Assembly: GCA_026709935.1 (NCBI GenBank)
Contig: JAPOSC010000048.1
Span: 1 to 64,000 of the forward strand
Length of the DNA stretch: 64,000 bases
Reading direction: 5' to 3'
Source: Thiotrichales bacterium
GTDB taxonomy: Bacteria > Pseudomonadota > Gammaproteobacteria > HK1
Part shown: positions 19,454 through 29,815 of the stretch, one piece after another
Numbering within the stretch: position 1 is the first letter of the stretch
Layout: every line of letters begins with the position of its first letter
Position numbers and translations under genes: made by a program
The notes under the pieces: generated by a model
Database searches by the model: none
The model's input: the letters and a program-made list of their open reading frames with translations, nothing else
What the model was told of the DNA's origin: nothing

Positions 19454-20326
19454 TCATTGCCGCGCTTCGCGGTGGAGAATGTAGAGTCCACTGCCCACCA
19501 CCAGTCCCGCCCCCGCGAGCATTGCCGGCGACGGCCAGTCGCCGAATGCGACCACGCCGATGAGCGCGGCCCACAGGACGCTCGAGTAGCGGAACGGGGC
19601 CACGAGCGACGCCTCCGCGTGCCGGAATGCCTCGGTCATGAGGAGGAACGCGACGCTCACGCAGCATCCCGCCATCGCCAGCAGGCCGATGTCTCCGGCG
19701 TTCATCGGTCGCCAGCCGTGCCCAGCCGTGGCGAGCGCGCACAGGGTGACGAACCCGAGCGAGAAGGCGGTCAGCGAAAGGCTGGACTCGGTCGCGACGA
19801 GCCGTCGCGTCACGATGTCTCTCGCGGCTTCGAAGAAGGCCGTGGCGAGCGCCAGAAGGGCGGCCCACCGCAGGCCTTCCTCTCCCGGTGCGAGCATGAC
19901 CAGCACGCCGACGAAGCCCACTCCCACCGCGCACCGCCGTCGCCAGCCGACCCGTTCCCCGAGCGCCCACGGAGCGATCGCGGTCACGATGAGGGGGCCG
20001 GCGAAGGTGAGCGCGATGGCGTCGGCCAAGGGCAGGAACCGCAGGCTGGTGATGAACAGGAACATCGACCCGGCGAGCAGTGCCGCCCGCAGCAACTGTC
20101 CGCGAAGATTCGTCACCCGCAGCGTCTGCAGGCCGCCGCCCCGACGGACGAGCAGGGCGATGGGGATGGCGACGAACAGCCCGCGGACGAAGATCGTCTG
20201 GCCCGTCGGATAGTCGGCGGTGAGCGATTTCATGATCGAATCGTTCACCGTGAGCAGGGCGCAGCCGGCGGTCATCAGAACGACGGCGCGTGACACGCCG
20301 GAACTTCCGGGCCGAGGGTTGCTCAT
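19454..20326 (-). CDS. EamA-family (DMT) transporter
   Basis: This 290-residue inner-membrane protein has about ten hydrophobic segments in two EamA repeats, as in drug/metabolite exporters such as RhaT/YdcZ relatives. The first repeat contains the typical FVRGLFVAIPIALLVRRGGG and LRFLPLADAIALTFAGPLIV; the second ends with APFRYSSVLWAALIGVVAFGD. The ATG at 20326 has GGAGGGCCC directly upstream; the longer frame lacks a site. Substrate is unknown. It converges with the rhodanese gene. Confidence 0.85.
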   Translation of the reverse strand: MSNPRPGSSGVSRAVVLMTAGCALLTVNDSIMKSLTADYPTGQTIFVRGLFVAIPIALLVRRGGGLQTLRVTNLRGQLLRAALLAGSMFLFITSLRFLPLADAIALTFAGPLIVTAIAPWALGERVGWRRRCAVGVGFVGVLVMLAPGEEGLRWAALLALATAFFEAARDIVTRRLVATESSLSLTAFSLGFVTLCALATAGHGWRPMNAGDIGLLAMAGCCVSVAFLLMTEAFRHAEASLVAPFRYSSVLWAALIGVVAFGDWPSPAMLAGAGLVVGSGLYILHREARQ

Positions 20327-20470
20327 GGGCCCTCCGAGCGGGTCGCGGAGGCGGGACGGGTGCTCCGCCGGCGGCTGACGCTTTCGCAACTATCTGGCAT
20401 TGCGTCCCGTCTCCCCTGTCTCCCTCATCTGCTCCGTTCCGCCCGCTGTCCGACTGCGACCCACCCGTTC

Positions 20471-21462
20471 TCAGCCACCGACCTGCCGCAGCGCCTCGCG
20501 GATGACTCCGGCGTCGTCGCGGCGCGCGGCCTCGGTGCTCAGGTGCCGGCGCCAGCGTCGCGCGCCGCTCGTGGCGTGGAACAGGCCGAGCATGTGGCGG
20601 GTGACGTGGTGGAGCCGCGTGCCGCGCTCGATCTCCCGGCGGGCGTAGGCGAGCATGCGCTCCGCGACTCCCGGGCGGTCCGGCGGGGTTGCCGCGGTTG
20701 CGCCGAACACGCGGCGGTCGGCCTGGGCGAGTGCGAAGGGGTTGCGGTACGCCTCGCGGCCCATCATGGTGCCGTCGACCCGCTCATTGTGCGTTAGAGC
20801 TTCGTCGAGCGAGACGATGCCGCCGTTGATGACCACCTCCAGCGCGGGAAAGTCCTCCTTCAGCCGGTACACGACATCGGGGCGGAGCGGCGGGATTTCG
20901 CGGTTCTCCTTCGGGCTCAGGCCGGAGAGCCACGCCTTGCGGGCGTGGACGATGACGGTGCGGCACCCGGCGCCGGCAATCTTCTCCACGAACTCGGCCA
21001 GGTGCTCGTAGCGGTCGCGGTCGTCGATGCCGATGCGGGTCTTCACCGTCACCGGGAGGCGGCTCGACGCCCGCATGGCGGCCACGCAGCGGGCCACCAC
21101 GTCGGGCTCGGCCATCAGACACGCCCCGAACCGGCCGCGGCGCACGCGGCGGCTCGGGCAGCCCACGTTCAGGTTGATCTCGTCGTATCCGCGCTCGGCC
21201 GCGAAGCGGGCGCAGCGGGCCAGCTCCGCCGGGTCGCTCCCCCCGAGCTGGAGGGCGACGGGATGCTCGGCTTCCGAGAATTCCAGCAGATGTTCGCGGT
21301 CGCCGTGCACGAGCGCCGCGCTCGTCACCATCTCGGTGTAGAGCAGGGTATGCCGGGTGAGGAGTCGGATCAGGTACCTGAAGTGCCGGTCCGTGCAGTC
21401 CATCATCGGCGCCACGCTCAGCCGGCGATCAATCGGACCGTCCGGCGGGGCCGGCCGTTTCA

Positions 21463-21466
<4 letters not shown>
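20471..21466 (-). CDS. dusA: tRNA-dihydrouridine(20/20a) synthase
   Basis: This FMN enzyme of 331 residues reduces uridines in the tRNA D-loop. LSVAPMMDCTDRHFRYLIR near residue 16 and INLNVGCPSRRVRRGRFGAC near residue 95, which holds the catalytic Cys in GCPS, are DusA-type. ITVHARKAWLSGLSPKENR-like sequence and the D-loop contacts around residue 180 also agree with DusA rather than DusB/C. The start overlaps the typA stop by 4 bases (ATGATGA), so the two are translationally coupled. The protein ends at VGG near the edge of a 144-base gap before the transporter gene. Confidence 0.93.
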
Positions 21467-23259
<1,793 letters not shown>

Positions 23260-23482
23260 GGAGCAGGGCCAAACGAATGGGGTGGGCGAATGAGGTGGGC
23301 CGGGGTGCGGCGGCGGCGCGAGTCTACCCGGTTTCGTCCCTCGCAAGTGCCCCGCCCCGCGGGCGAGTCGGTGGCTGGGCGCCGAAGTTCAGGTGGCGCA
23401 CCGCCCCCTGCTCGCAAGCTCCTCGCCCTGCTGTTTCCCTCTGTTACTCTGACTCACTGTCGCAAAGAGGGAGGTCGAATGG

Positions 23483-24823
23483 TTGCCGGAGCCGAGTACA
23501 TCGGGATGGGCGTCCGGGTTGGTCCGCCGCGACGCATTGCCCGGGCTGATGATCGCCGTGATGCTGGTCGCGTCGATTGCCCACGGACTCGTGCCCGCGT
23601 TTCCGGGGGTGATCGGGGTGCTGGCGGCCTGGGTCGCGGGGGTTGCGGTCTGGCGCCGGCTGCCGGCTCGCGCGCGGATTCAGGTGGGCGCGATGCTGGG
23701 GGTCGGCCTCGCCTGCCTCGGGATGGTCGCGGCCGGCGGCGGCGCGGTCGAGTGGAGCGATGCGCTGGGTCGCTCGCTGCCGATCCTCACCCTCCTTGCC
23801 GGCGTCGCGTTTCTGCGCCTCATCTATCGCGCCGAGGGTGGGGGCGGGGAGGACTCCGCCGCCCCGCGCGGGTTCGGCGCGTATCTCCGCACGATGTTCG
23901 GTGCGCACCTGTTCGGCGCGGTCATCAACATGTCCGCCCTGGTGGTGTTCGCGGACCGGCTCGCCCGGGCGGCCCCGCTTGCGCGTCGCGAAGTGGTCCT
24001 GCTCGGTCGTTCGTACTCGATGGTGGCCTTCTACTCGCCGTTCATCGGCGGGGTCGCCCTCGCGCTCGGGCTGGTGCCGGAGGTGCGTTTCCCGGTGCTG
24101 GTGCTGGTCGGCGTCGGGCTGGCGGGCATCGGCTTCGTGGTCATCGCGGTCCTCGGTCGTCTCGAAGAGGGCGCCTCGATCGCGGAATTTCGCGGCTATC
24201 CCTTCCGCCCCGAAAGTCTGTGGCTGCCGCTCGCCCTCGCCGGCGCGGTCGCGGCCGTGCACTGGATATGGCCGGCGCTGCCGGTGCTGCTTGTGGTGGC
24301 GCTGCTCGCGCCGCTGCTCGCGGCGGGGGCGCTGGCGGTACGGCTCGGGCCGGCCGGCGCGGCGCGGACTGTGGGCCGGTTCGCCCTGACCGAGCTCCCG
24401 GGCATGAGCGGGGAGCTGACGCTGTTCCTTGCCGCGGGGGTGCTGGGGGGCGGGCTCACCGCGGTGGTCGCCGCCTGGCCCTCGCTGGTGCCTGCCTTCC
24501 CGCTCACCCCGGGCGTCGCGCTCGTCGCTCTCGCCGGTATCGTCGTCCCGGCCATCGCGGGCGTGCATCCGCTGGTCTCGGTCACCGCGCTTATTGCGGT
24601 GGCCCTCCCGGCGTCCCCCGACCCCACCCTGCTCGCCGCGGTGTGCATCATCGGCTGGGGGCTCGGGGCGACCGTGAGTCCGTATTCCGGAATCAGTCTG
24701 GTGCTCGCCGCTCGCTGCGGAATCTCGAGCTGGGTGTTCGTGCGCTGGAACGCCGTTTTCTGCGCCGTCATGTTCCTCGCGGCCGGCGCGGTGTTCGCGG
24801 GCTACGGGGCGCTGGCCCGGTAA
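23483..24823 (+). CDS. Polytopic membrane protein, probable permease
   Basis: This 446-residue protein has around 11-12 hydrophobic segments and no large soluble domain. Loops such as NMSALVVFADRLARAAPL, RSYSMVAFYSPFIGG, GVHPLVSVTALIAVALPASP and GWGLGATVSPYSGISLVLAA resemble the hairpin regions of ion-transporter (IT) superfamily permeases. I cannot name a substrate. The start is TTG at 23483 after GGGAGG; an ATG four bases earlier is in another frame. It is divergent from typA and stands alone. Confidence 0.65.
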   Translation: MPEPSTSGWASGLVRRDALPGLMIAVMLVASIAHGLVPAFPGVIGVLAAWVAGVAVWRRLPARARIQVGAMLGVGLACLGMVAAGGGAVEWSDALGRSLPILTLLAGVAFLRLIYRAEGGGGEDSAAPRGFGAYLRTMFGAHLFGAVINMSALVVFADRLARAAPLARREVVLLGRSYSMVAFYSPFIGGVALALGLVPEVRFPVLVLVGVGLAGIGFVVIAVLGRLEEGASIAEFRGYPFRPESLWLPLALAGAVAAVHWIWPALPVLLVVALLAPLLAAGALAVRLGPAGAARTVGRFALTELPGMSGELTLFLAAGVLGGGLTAVVAAWPSLVPAFPLTPGVALVALAGIVVPAIAGVHPLVSVTALIAVALPASPDPTLLAAVCIIGWGLGATVSPYSGISLVLAARCGISSWVFVRWNAVFCAVMFLAAGAVFAGYGALAR

Positions 24824-24835
24824 GTCCGAACCATG

Positions 24836-24869
24836 GCGTCGCTCGGCATGGGGCATCGCTCGGCATGGG
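24836..24869. repeat. 17-bp tandem repeat, two units
   Basis: GCRTCGCTCGGCATGGG occurs twice in succession just after the membrane protein stop. It is one more of the short tandem repeats scattered in this window. Confidence 0.6.
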
Positions 24870-25003
24870 ATGGACGTTCGGGCTTCAGACGGGTTCAACG
24901 CGTCCACGTCCAATCCCACCACATCCGCCACACTGCGGGTTGCAGGCGTCGAACCTTTGGCCCCGGCCGTCGCGCGAATGTCGTCGCGCGAATTGATCGT
25001 GGT

Positions 25004-25032
25004 ATGACTGCGTGATACTGTCATTTCATGAC
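25004..25032 (+). promoter_or_regulatory. Candidate operator of the parDE pair
   Basis: ATGAC (25004), GTCAT (25020) and ATGAC (25028) form two overlapping inverted pairs, the second a palindrome GTCATTTCATGAC that includes the antitoxin start codon. Such sites are where ParD-type antitoxins bind to repress their own operon. Inference from position and symmetry only. Confidence 0.4.
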
Positions 25033-25312
25033 TGTCAAATCCGCCGTATCCTTCATTGACGTGCACCACGCCTTCGCCAGAGAGAAGGTGGAGCGCGGGG
25101 AGTTCGCGTCGGTGAGCGCCGTGGTCGCCGCAGGCATCCAGAGGCTTCGGGACGAAGAAGCTGAGCGCAAGGCGATGCTGGAGGTCATGGCCGACGAAAT
25201 CCGCCGCCGAGCCGAGGCGCCGGACGAAGAGTTCGTGGAACACATGCCGGGAGATTTCTCGCGAATTCTCGAACGACTCCTGGCAGTGCGCCGCGATGTC
25301 GATGCGGTATAG
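25028..25312 (+). CDS. ParD-like antitoxin
   Basis: This 94-residue protein precedes and overlaps a ParE-type toxin gene. Its N-terminal half (AVSFIDVHHAFAREKVERGE then FASVSAVVAAGIQRLRDEEAE) matches the ribbon-helix-helix and first helices of ParD/CC2985 antitoxins, which bind DNA as dimers. The C-terminal half is acidic and likely wraps the toxin. It should neutralise the downstream toxin and repress the operon through the ATGAC sites at its start. The start codon has no clear ribosome-binding site. Confidence 0.8.
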   Translation: MTVKSAVSFIDVHHAFAREKVERGEFASVSAVVAAGIQRLRDEEAERKAMLEVMADEIRRRAEAPDEEFVEHMPGDFSRILERLLAVRRDVDAV

Positions 25313-25625
25313 GGTCATCCGACATCCGCTCGTGGATCGAGACATCGCCCGCATCGCAGCCTTTCTCCTCAAGTACACGACGCCCCGGTCCGTCGCCGAC
25401 AAGATCGCCCGGCTCGATTCGGATGTGAGCGCCCTGAGGCAGTATCCTCACCGGGGCACGAGACGAGACGACATCGCGCCTGGTCTTCGAGCCATTCCCA
25501 GTGCGGGCAAAGGTGTCATTGCCTTCGAGATCCACGAAGAAGCCCGGGTGGTGCGGATTCTCTCGGTCACCTGGGCCGGTGCCGACTGGATGGGCAGAGT
25601 CGTCCTGAGAGCCGAAACGCAATGA
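25296..25625 (+). CDS. ParE/RelE-superfamily toxin
   Basis: This 109-residue protein has the ParE toxin pattern: YRVIRHPLVDRDIARIAAFL at the N-terminus, a middle LRQYPHRGTRRDDIAPGLRA, and the end strand VVRILSVTWAGADWMG. ParE toxins poison DNA gyrase; RelE relatives cut mRNA, and this one groups by eye with ParE. It overlaps the antitoxin gene by 17 bases (or 11 if the second Met is used), as usual for such pairs. It appears intact. Confidence 0.8.
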   Translation: MSMRYRVIRHPLVDRDIARIAAFLLKYTTPRSVADKIARLDSDVSALRQYPHRGTRRDDIAPGLRAIPSAGKGVIAFEIHEEARVVRILSVTWAGADWMGRVVLRAETQ

Positions 25626-25927
25626 CGGGGCCTTCACTCTCGCCCCCCAGAACCTCCCAAGTGGCCAACACCGCCATGGAGGTCGCACAGGCAGGCGTGG
25701 TCAACGACCCACACGACCTCCGCTGGGAGATCGGAGAAGATCCTTACGTCCTGGGAGAAGCACTGGAAGTCGGCGCCCACTGGGTCGCCAGTGACAACTT
25801 CAAGACCCTCGACCGAGACGCGATGGAAGCGTGGCTCGACGACGCGCAGCGCGAGGGACGATACACCCAAGTCCCACGCCCGTTTATCCCGTCGGCCGAA
25901 AGCGCCGTGGACACCCTGTTGAAACAG
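25622..25927 (+). pseudogene. PIN-domain-like C-terminal fragment fused to the next relic
   Basis: The first ~100 codons of the frame opening at 25622 include GVVNDPHDLRWEIGEDPYVL, then GEALEVGAHWVASDNFKTLD and PRPFIPSAESAVDTLL. This resembles the C-terminal part of PIN-type proteins that carry a D...N motif. The N-terminal catalytic part is missing. The frame runs without a stop into a DUF4276 relic, so a deletion probably joined two accessory genes. Four bases overlap the toxin gene stop. Exact junction is uncertain. Confidence 0.45.
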
Positions 25928-26400
25928 CACGAGTACACGTTCCAGTGCATCCCGCACGAGGGCAAGCGGGATCTGGTGAGGAGTATCCCGAGAAAGCTCC
26001 GGGCGTGGCGTGAACCGGATGTGCGCTTCGTCGTGATGCGGGATCAGGACGGCGAGGGTTGCCACGAAGTGAAGAGTCGACTCGTCGCTATCTGCCGGAA
26101 TGCCGGTCGAAGTGACGTGCTCGTCCGGGTGGTCTGCCGAGAACTCGAAGCGTGGTACCTCGGTGAGCCCGAGGCGCTCGCGCGCGTTCCCGAATTCGGG
26201 CGCGCGTTATTGAGCGCGAATTGCGAAAGCGGAGATTTCGGGATCCGGATGCGGTGGTCAAACCGTTCGCAACCGTCGCCAGTCTGGCCCCCGAGTTCCA
26301 GAAGCGACGGGGTGCGCAAAGCATCGCAGCCCGCATGTCACGAAGGAACCGGTCACGTAGTTTTCAGATCTTCATCTTGAAAATTCAGGCGCCGGAGACG
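25928..26400 (+). pseudogene. Frameshifted DUF4276 family gene
   Basis: TFQCIPHEGKRDLVRSIPRK, RFVVMRDQDGEGCHEVKSRL and VCRELEAWYLGEPEALARVP follow the usual order of DUF4276 proteins, which often sit beside ATPases in accessory islands. Near base 26219 the reading frame changes. The continuation DPDAVVKPFATVASLAPEFQ with RNRSRSFQIFI, also family-typical, is in the next frame. The usual N-terminus is absent, replaced by the PIN-like fragment, and the original stop is lost into the antisense of the Ldh-family gene. The gene is therefore broken. Sequencing error is an alternative for the frameshift but would not explain the missing ends. Confidence 0.6.
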
Positions 26401-27482
26401 AGGGCTTGCGCTTCGCTTCTCGGCAGGCCGACCCGCTCGCCGGCGTCGAGGATGCCCTCCCAGGTCACCGGGTCGACCGGAATGCCCTCCGCCAGCCGCT
26501 TCTCCATCGTCATCCGCTCGGGGGCGCCCGCCACCAGGACCGGTTCGTCCGGGTTTGCCGGTGGGGAGGAGGTCACGTAGTCGACGATGATGTCGAGCTC
26601 GCGCTCCATCCCCTCGGGGTCGGTGAGCGACGCCGGGTCGATGACCACGCTCAGCATGCCGTTGCAGATGGTATCGCGCCCCGCGGTGCCCGGATGCGAG
26701 GTCTCGCCGCCGCCGACCACGCCGGCCAGGAGTTCGGCAGCGAAGAGCAGGCCGTAGCCCTTGTGCAGGCCGAGCGGCAGGAGCGCGCCGCGCAACGCCT
26801 CGTCGTCGGGGAACATGACCTTCGGGTCGGTGGTCGGTTGACCATCGGCGTCCACCAGAATGCCGGGTTCGACCCGTTCGCCCTTGTTGAGGGCGACGCG
26901 CACCTTGCCCAGCGCGATGCGGCTGGTCGCCATGTCCAGCAGGAACGGTGCGTGCCGCGAGGTGCCGGGCACTCCGATGGCGATGGGGTTGGTGCCGAAC
27001 CGCGCCTGGCTTCCACGATGGGGGGCGACCAGCGGCGGATGGCCGATGACGTTCACGAAGTGGATGGAGACGAGTCCCGCCGCCACCGCCATCTCGGCGT
27101 AGGCGCCGATGCGGCCGAGGTGATGGACGTTGCGCAGCGACGCCACCACTGCGCCCAGCTCCCGGGCCCGCGGGATCAAGTGTTCCATCATCTCCGCCCC
27201 GACCCGCTGGCCGAACCCCATGCCGCCGTCGAACCCCATCACCGCGCCGCCGTCCCGGACCACGGACAGCCCGGTGTTGGGGCGCATGGTCTTGCCGGTG
27301 ATGTTGTGGACGTAGTGGGGAATCATCCCCACGCCGTGGCTGTCGTGGCCGCGGAGATTGGCGTCGACCAGGTGGTCGGCCACCTGAGCCGCTTCCGCCG
27401 GCTCGCTGCCGGCCCGTTCGAGCAGGGTGCGGACAACGCGCCGCAACCGGGTGTCGGTGAAGTGGTGCATGGTAGTGAGCAT
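26385..27482 (-). CDS. Ldh family malate/L-lactate-type dehydrogenase
   Basis: This NAD(P)-dependent 2-hydroxyacid dehydrogenase of the Ldh/YlbC family has 365 residues. DANLRGHDSHGVGMIPHYVH near residue 43 holds the family His. VASLRNVHHLGRIGAYAEMA, FGTNPIAIGVP, LLDMATSRIALGKV and LGLHKGYGLLFAAELLAGV follow in family order. Substrate could be malate, lactate, ureidoglycolate or a sugar acid; the sequence does not decide. Start is uncertain: ATG at 27482 or 27470, neither with a good ribosome-binding site. It is divergent from hyuA, and the gap contains 13-bp repeats. Confidence 0.88.
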   Translation of the reverse strand: MLTTMHHFTDTRLRRVVRTLLERAGSEPAEAAQVADHLVDANLRGHDSHGVGMIPHYVHNITGKTMRPNTGLSVVRDGGAVMGFDGGMGFGQRVGAEMMEHLIPRARELGAVVASLRNVHHLGRIGAYAEMAVAAGLVSIHFVNVIGHPPLVAPHRGSQARFGTNPIAIGVPGTSRHAPFLLDMATSRIALGKVRVALNKGERVEPGILVDADGQPTTDPKVMFPDDEALRGALLPLGLHKGYGLLFAAELLAGVVGGGETSHPGTAGRDTICNGMLSVVIDPASLTDPEGMERELDIIVDYVTSSPPANPDEPVLVAGAPERMTMEKRLAEGIPVDPVTWEGILDAGERVGLPRSEAQALVSGA

Positions 27483-27501
27483 TTTGCCAGGATTGCGGGC
27501 C

Positions 27502-27553
27502 TGAATCGTGGGCCCGAATTGTGGATTTGAATCGCGGCTCGAATCTATGGACG
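27502..27553. repeat. 13-bp tandem repeat, four degenerate units
   Basis: GAAT recurs at 27503, 27516, 27529 and 27541 within units like TGAATCGTGGGCC. The units lie in the divergent gap between the Ldh-family gene and hyuA, where promoters of both are expected. Confidence 0.5.
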
Positions 27554-27654
27554 CGGGAAAACCGATCTTGAACCGTCCCCAGCCTGGAAAGTACGCTGGA
27601 ATGCGCAAATCGGCGAGACCGGAGACGGTGATGTGTGATCGTCATGTGTGAGGA

Positions 27655-29709
27655 ATGACCGGCATGTCGGGTGGATGGCGGGTCGGGGTCGATGTGGGCG
27701 GGACGTTCACGGATGTGGTCGCCGTGCACGGCGCGCACCGCGACGCGCGGGTCGCGAAGGTGCCCTCGCGTTCCGACGATCGCGTGGCCGGTCTGCTTGC
27801 AGCGCTCCGGGCCGTCGGTCTCGACTGGACGGACGTGGAGGACCTGGTGCACGGGACCACCCTCGTGACCAACGCCATCGTCGAGGATGATCTGGCCGAT
27901 GTCGCCCTGATCGCCACCCGCGGTTTCTCCGACACCCTGGACATCGGGCGCCAGAACCGCCGTCATCTCTACCGGCTCGACCTTCCGCCCAAGCCTGCCC
28001 CCCAGGTGCCGGCCGGACGCCGGTTCGAGGTGAGTGAGCGGCTCGATCACGACGGGCGGGTGCTGGCCGCGATGGACCCGCGCTTGGTCGAGGATACGCT
28101 CCGGCAGGTCGAGGACAGCGGCGCCGAGGCGGTCGCGGTGTCGCTGCTGCATTCCTACGCCAACCCGGCGCACGAGGAGGCGCTCGGTGAGCGGCTGCGG
28201 GCGCGCTGTCCCTTCGTCGCACTTTCCAACCGCATCAACCCGGAGGCCCGGGAGTACGAGCGCACCGCCACCACGGCACTGAGCGCGGGCGTCATGCCGC
28301 TGGCCGCGAGCTATCTCGATCGGCTCGAAGCCGCGAAGCCGGCCGGGTCGCGGTTGCACCTCTTCCACTCCGCCGGCGGCATGGCCTCGCCGGAGGCGCT
28401 GCGCGAGCTACCGCTCGGGCTTGCCGCCTCCGGGCCCGCGGCCGGAGTGGCCGCCGCCGGCCGCGTCGCCGCGGATCTCGGTATCGGGCATGCCATCAGC
28501 TTCGACATGGGCGGTACCACCACCGACGTCTGCCTCGTGTTCGACGGCGAGGCGCAGATTTCGAGCGACCGCTCGCTGGGAGACCGACCCCTGCGCCAGC
28601 CCATGGTCGCGGTGGAGTCCATCGGGGCGGGCGGCGGCTCCGTCGCCCGGCTCGACCACGGTGCCCTCGCGGTCGGGCCGGAGAGCGCCGGCGCCGACCC
28701 CGGGCCCGCCTGCTATGCCCGCGGGGGCGATCGGCCCACGGTGAGCGACGCCAATCTGGTGCTGGGCTACATGGATTCGGAGCGGGTCATCGGTGGCGAT
28801 ATCCGGCTCGATCCGGGTGCGGCCCGGGCCGTCGTCGCGCCGCTCGCGTCGGCCATGGACATGACCGTGGAGGAGGCTGCGTTCGGCATCGTGCGGGTGG
28901 CCAACGCGACCATGCTGCGCGCGCTGCGTCGGGTCACGGTGGAGCGGGGCATCGACGGGCGCCGGTGCACGCTGCTGGCCTTCGGGGGTGCGGGGCCGAT
29001 GCATGCGGTGGAACTGGCCCGCGCCTTCTCGATCGCCACCGTGGTCATCCCCGCCCACTCCAGCGTGTTTTCCGCTCTGGGATGCGCCGGTGCCGGCATG
29101 AGCTACTCGCAGCAGCGCACGTTGCGCATGGCGGTGGACGCGTGGGACGCGGCGCGCCTCGATCGGGTGCGCCGCGCGCTGAAGTCCCGCCTCGCCGCGC
29201 CCCTGGTCGCGGCCGGATGCCGCGAAGGAGAGGTCGAAGTCGAGGAGGTGGCCGCGATCCGCTACTGCGGACAGAGCTACGCCATCGAGATCGCGGACGC
29301 TCCCTTCGACGATCCGCACCGCCTGACCCGGGCGTTTCTGGACCGACATCGCGCCCTGTACGGTTTCGCGACCGAGGAGCCCTGGGAACTCGTCTCGATC
29401 CGACTGCGAGTCTCGGCCCCGTCGACCGATGGCCCGCGACCGCCGGCGAGCCGCGGCTCGACCGAATCGCCCGAATCCACCGGATCGGCCGGCGAAGCGA
29501 GCGCGGTCCGGACCCTGCCCTGCACCTTCGGCACGGGCGGTCCGGTCCCGACGCCGCGCCATGCCCGCGCCCACCTCGTCGCCGGCCGCGCGCTCGCTGG
29601 TCCCGTCGTGGTCGAGGACGAGTGGTCGACGGTAGTGGTGCCGCCGGGCGCGACCCTCGTCGCGGACAAGGCCGGGCACCTGCACATCGCCACCGGTGTC
29701 AACGCATGA
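27655..29709 (+). CDS. hyuA: Hydantoinase/oxoprolinase subunit A (HyuA)
   Basis: This 684-residue ATP-dependent subunit pairs with HyuB to open hydantoin-type or 5-oxoproline-type rings. The ATP-binding fold starts with VGVDVGGTFTDVVAVHG near residue 10. VHGTTLVTNAIVEDDLADVA near residue 68 and the phosphate-2 region ISFDMGGTTTDVCLVFDGE near residue 280 are family signatures, as is LLAFGGAGPMHAVELA near residue 440. Near the C-terminus a Pro/Ser/Thr-rich stretch interrupts the last domain. The context, with sarcosine oxidase operons 10 kb away, fits N-methylhydantoin as substrate (inference). The gene order hyuA-hyuB-SDR is co-directional with short gaps. Confidence 0.93.
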   Translation: MTGMSGGWRVGVDVGGTFTDVVAVHGAHRDARVAKVPSRSDDRVAGLLAALRAVGLDWTDVEDLVHGTTLVTNAIVEDDLADVALIATRGFSDTLDIGRQNRRHLYRLDLPPKPAPQVPAGRRFEVSERLDHDGRVLAAMDPRLVEDTLRQVEDSGAEAVAVSLLHSYANPAHEEALGERLRARCPFVALSNRINPEAREYERTATTALSAGVMPLAASYLDRLEAAKPAGSRLHLFHSAGGMASPEALRELPLGLAASGPAAGVAAAGRVAADLGIGHAISFDMGGTTTDVCLVFDGEAQISSDRSLGDRPLRQPMVAVESIGAGGGSVARLDHGALAVGPESAGADPGPACYARGGDRPTVSDANLVLGYMDSERVIGGDIRLDPGAARAVVAPLASAMDMTVEEAAFGIVRVANATMLRALRRVTVERGIDGRRCTLLAFGGAGPMHAVELARAFSIATVVIPAHSSVFSALGCAGAGMSYSQQRTLRMAVDAWDAARLDRVRRALKSRLAAPLVAAGCREGEVEVEEVAAIRYCGQSYAIEIADAPFDDPHRLTRAFLDRHRALYGFATEEPWELVSIRLRVSAPSTDGPRPPASRGSTESPESTGSAGEASAVRTLPCTFGTGGPVPTPRHARAHLVAGRALAGPVVVEDEWSTVVVPPGATLVADKAGHLHIATGVNA

Positions 29710-29815
29710 CTGCGGTCATCGATGCTGCGGTGCCGGAGGTCGGTGACGGCCGGATCGGCCGAAAGCGTCATTCGACACCAAACCGGGCCCCATCCTCGAG
29801 AGCGAATCCGCAGCC

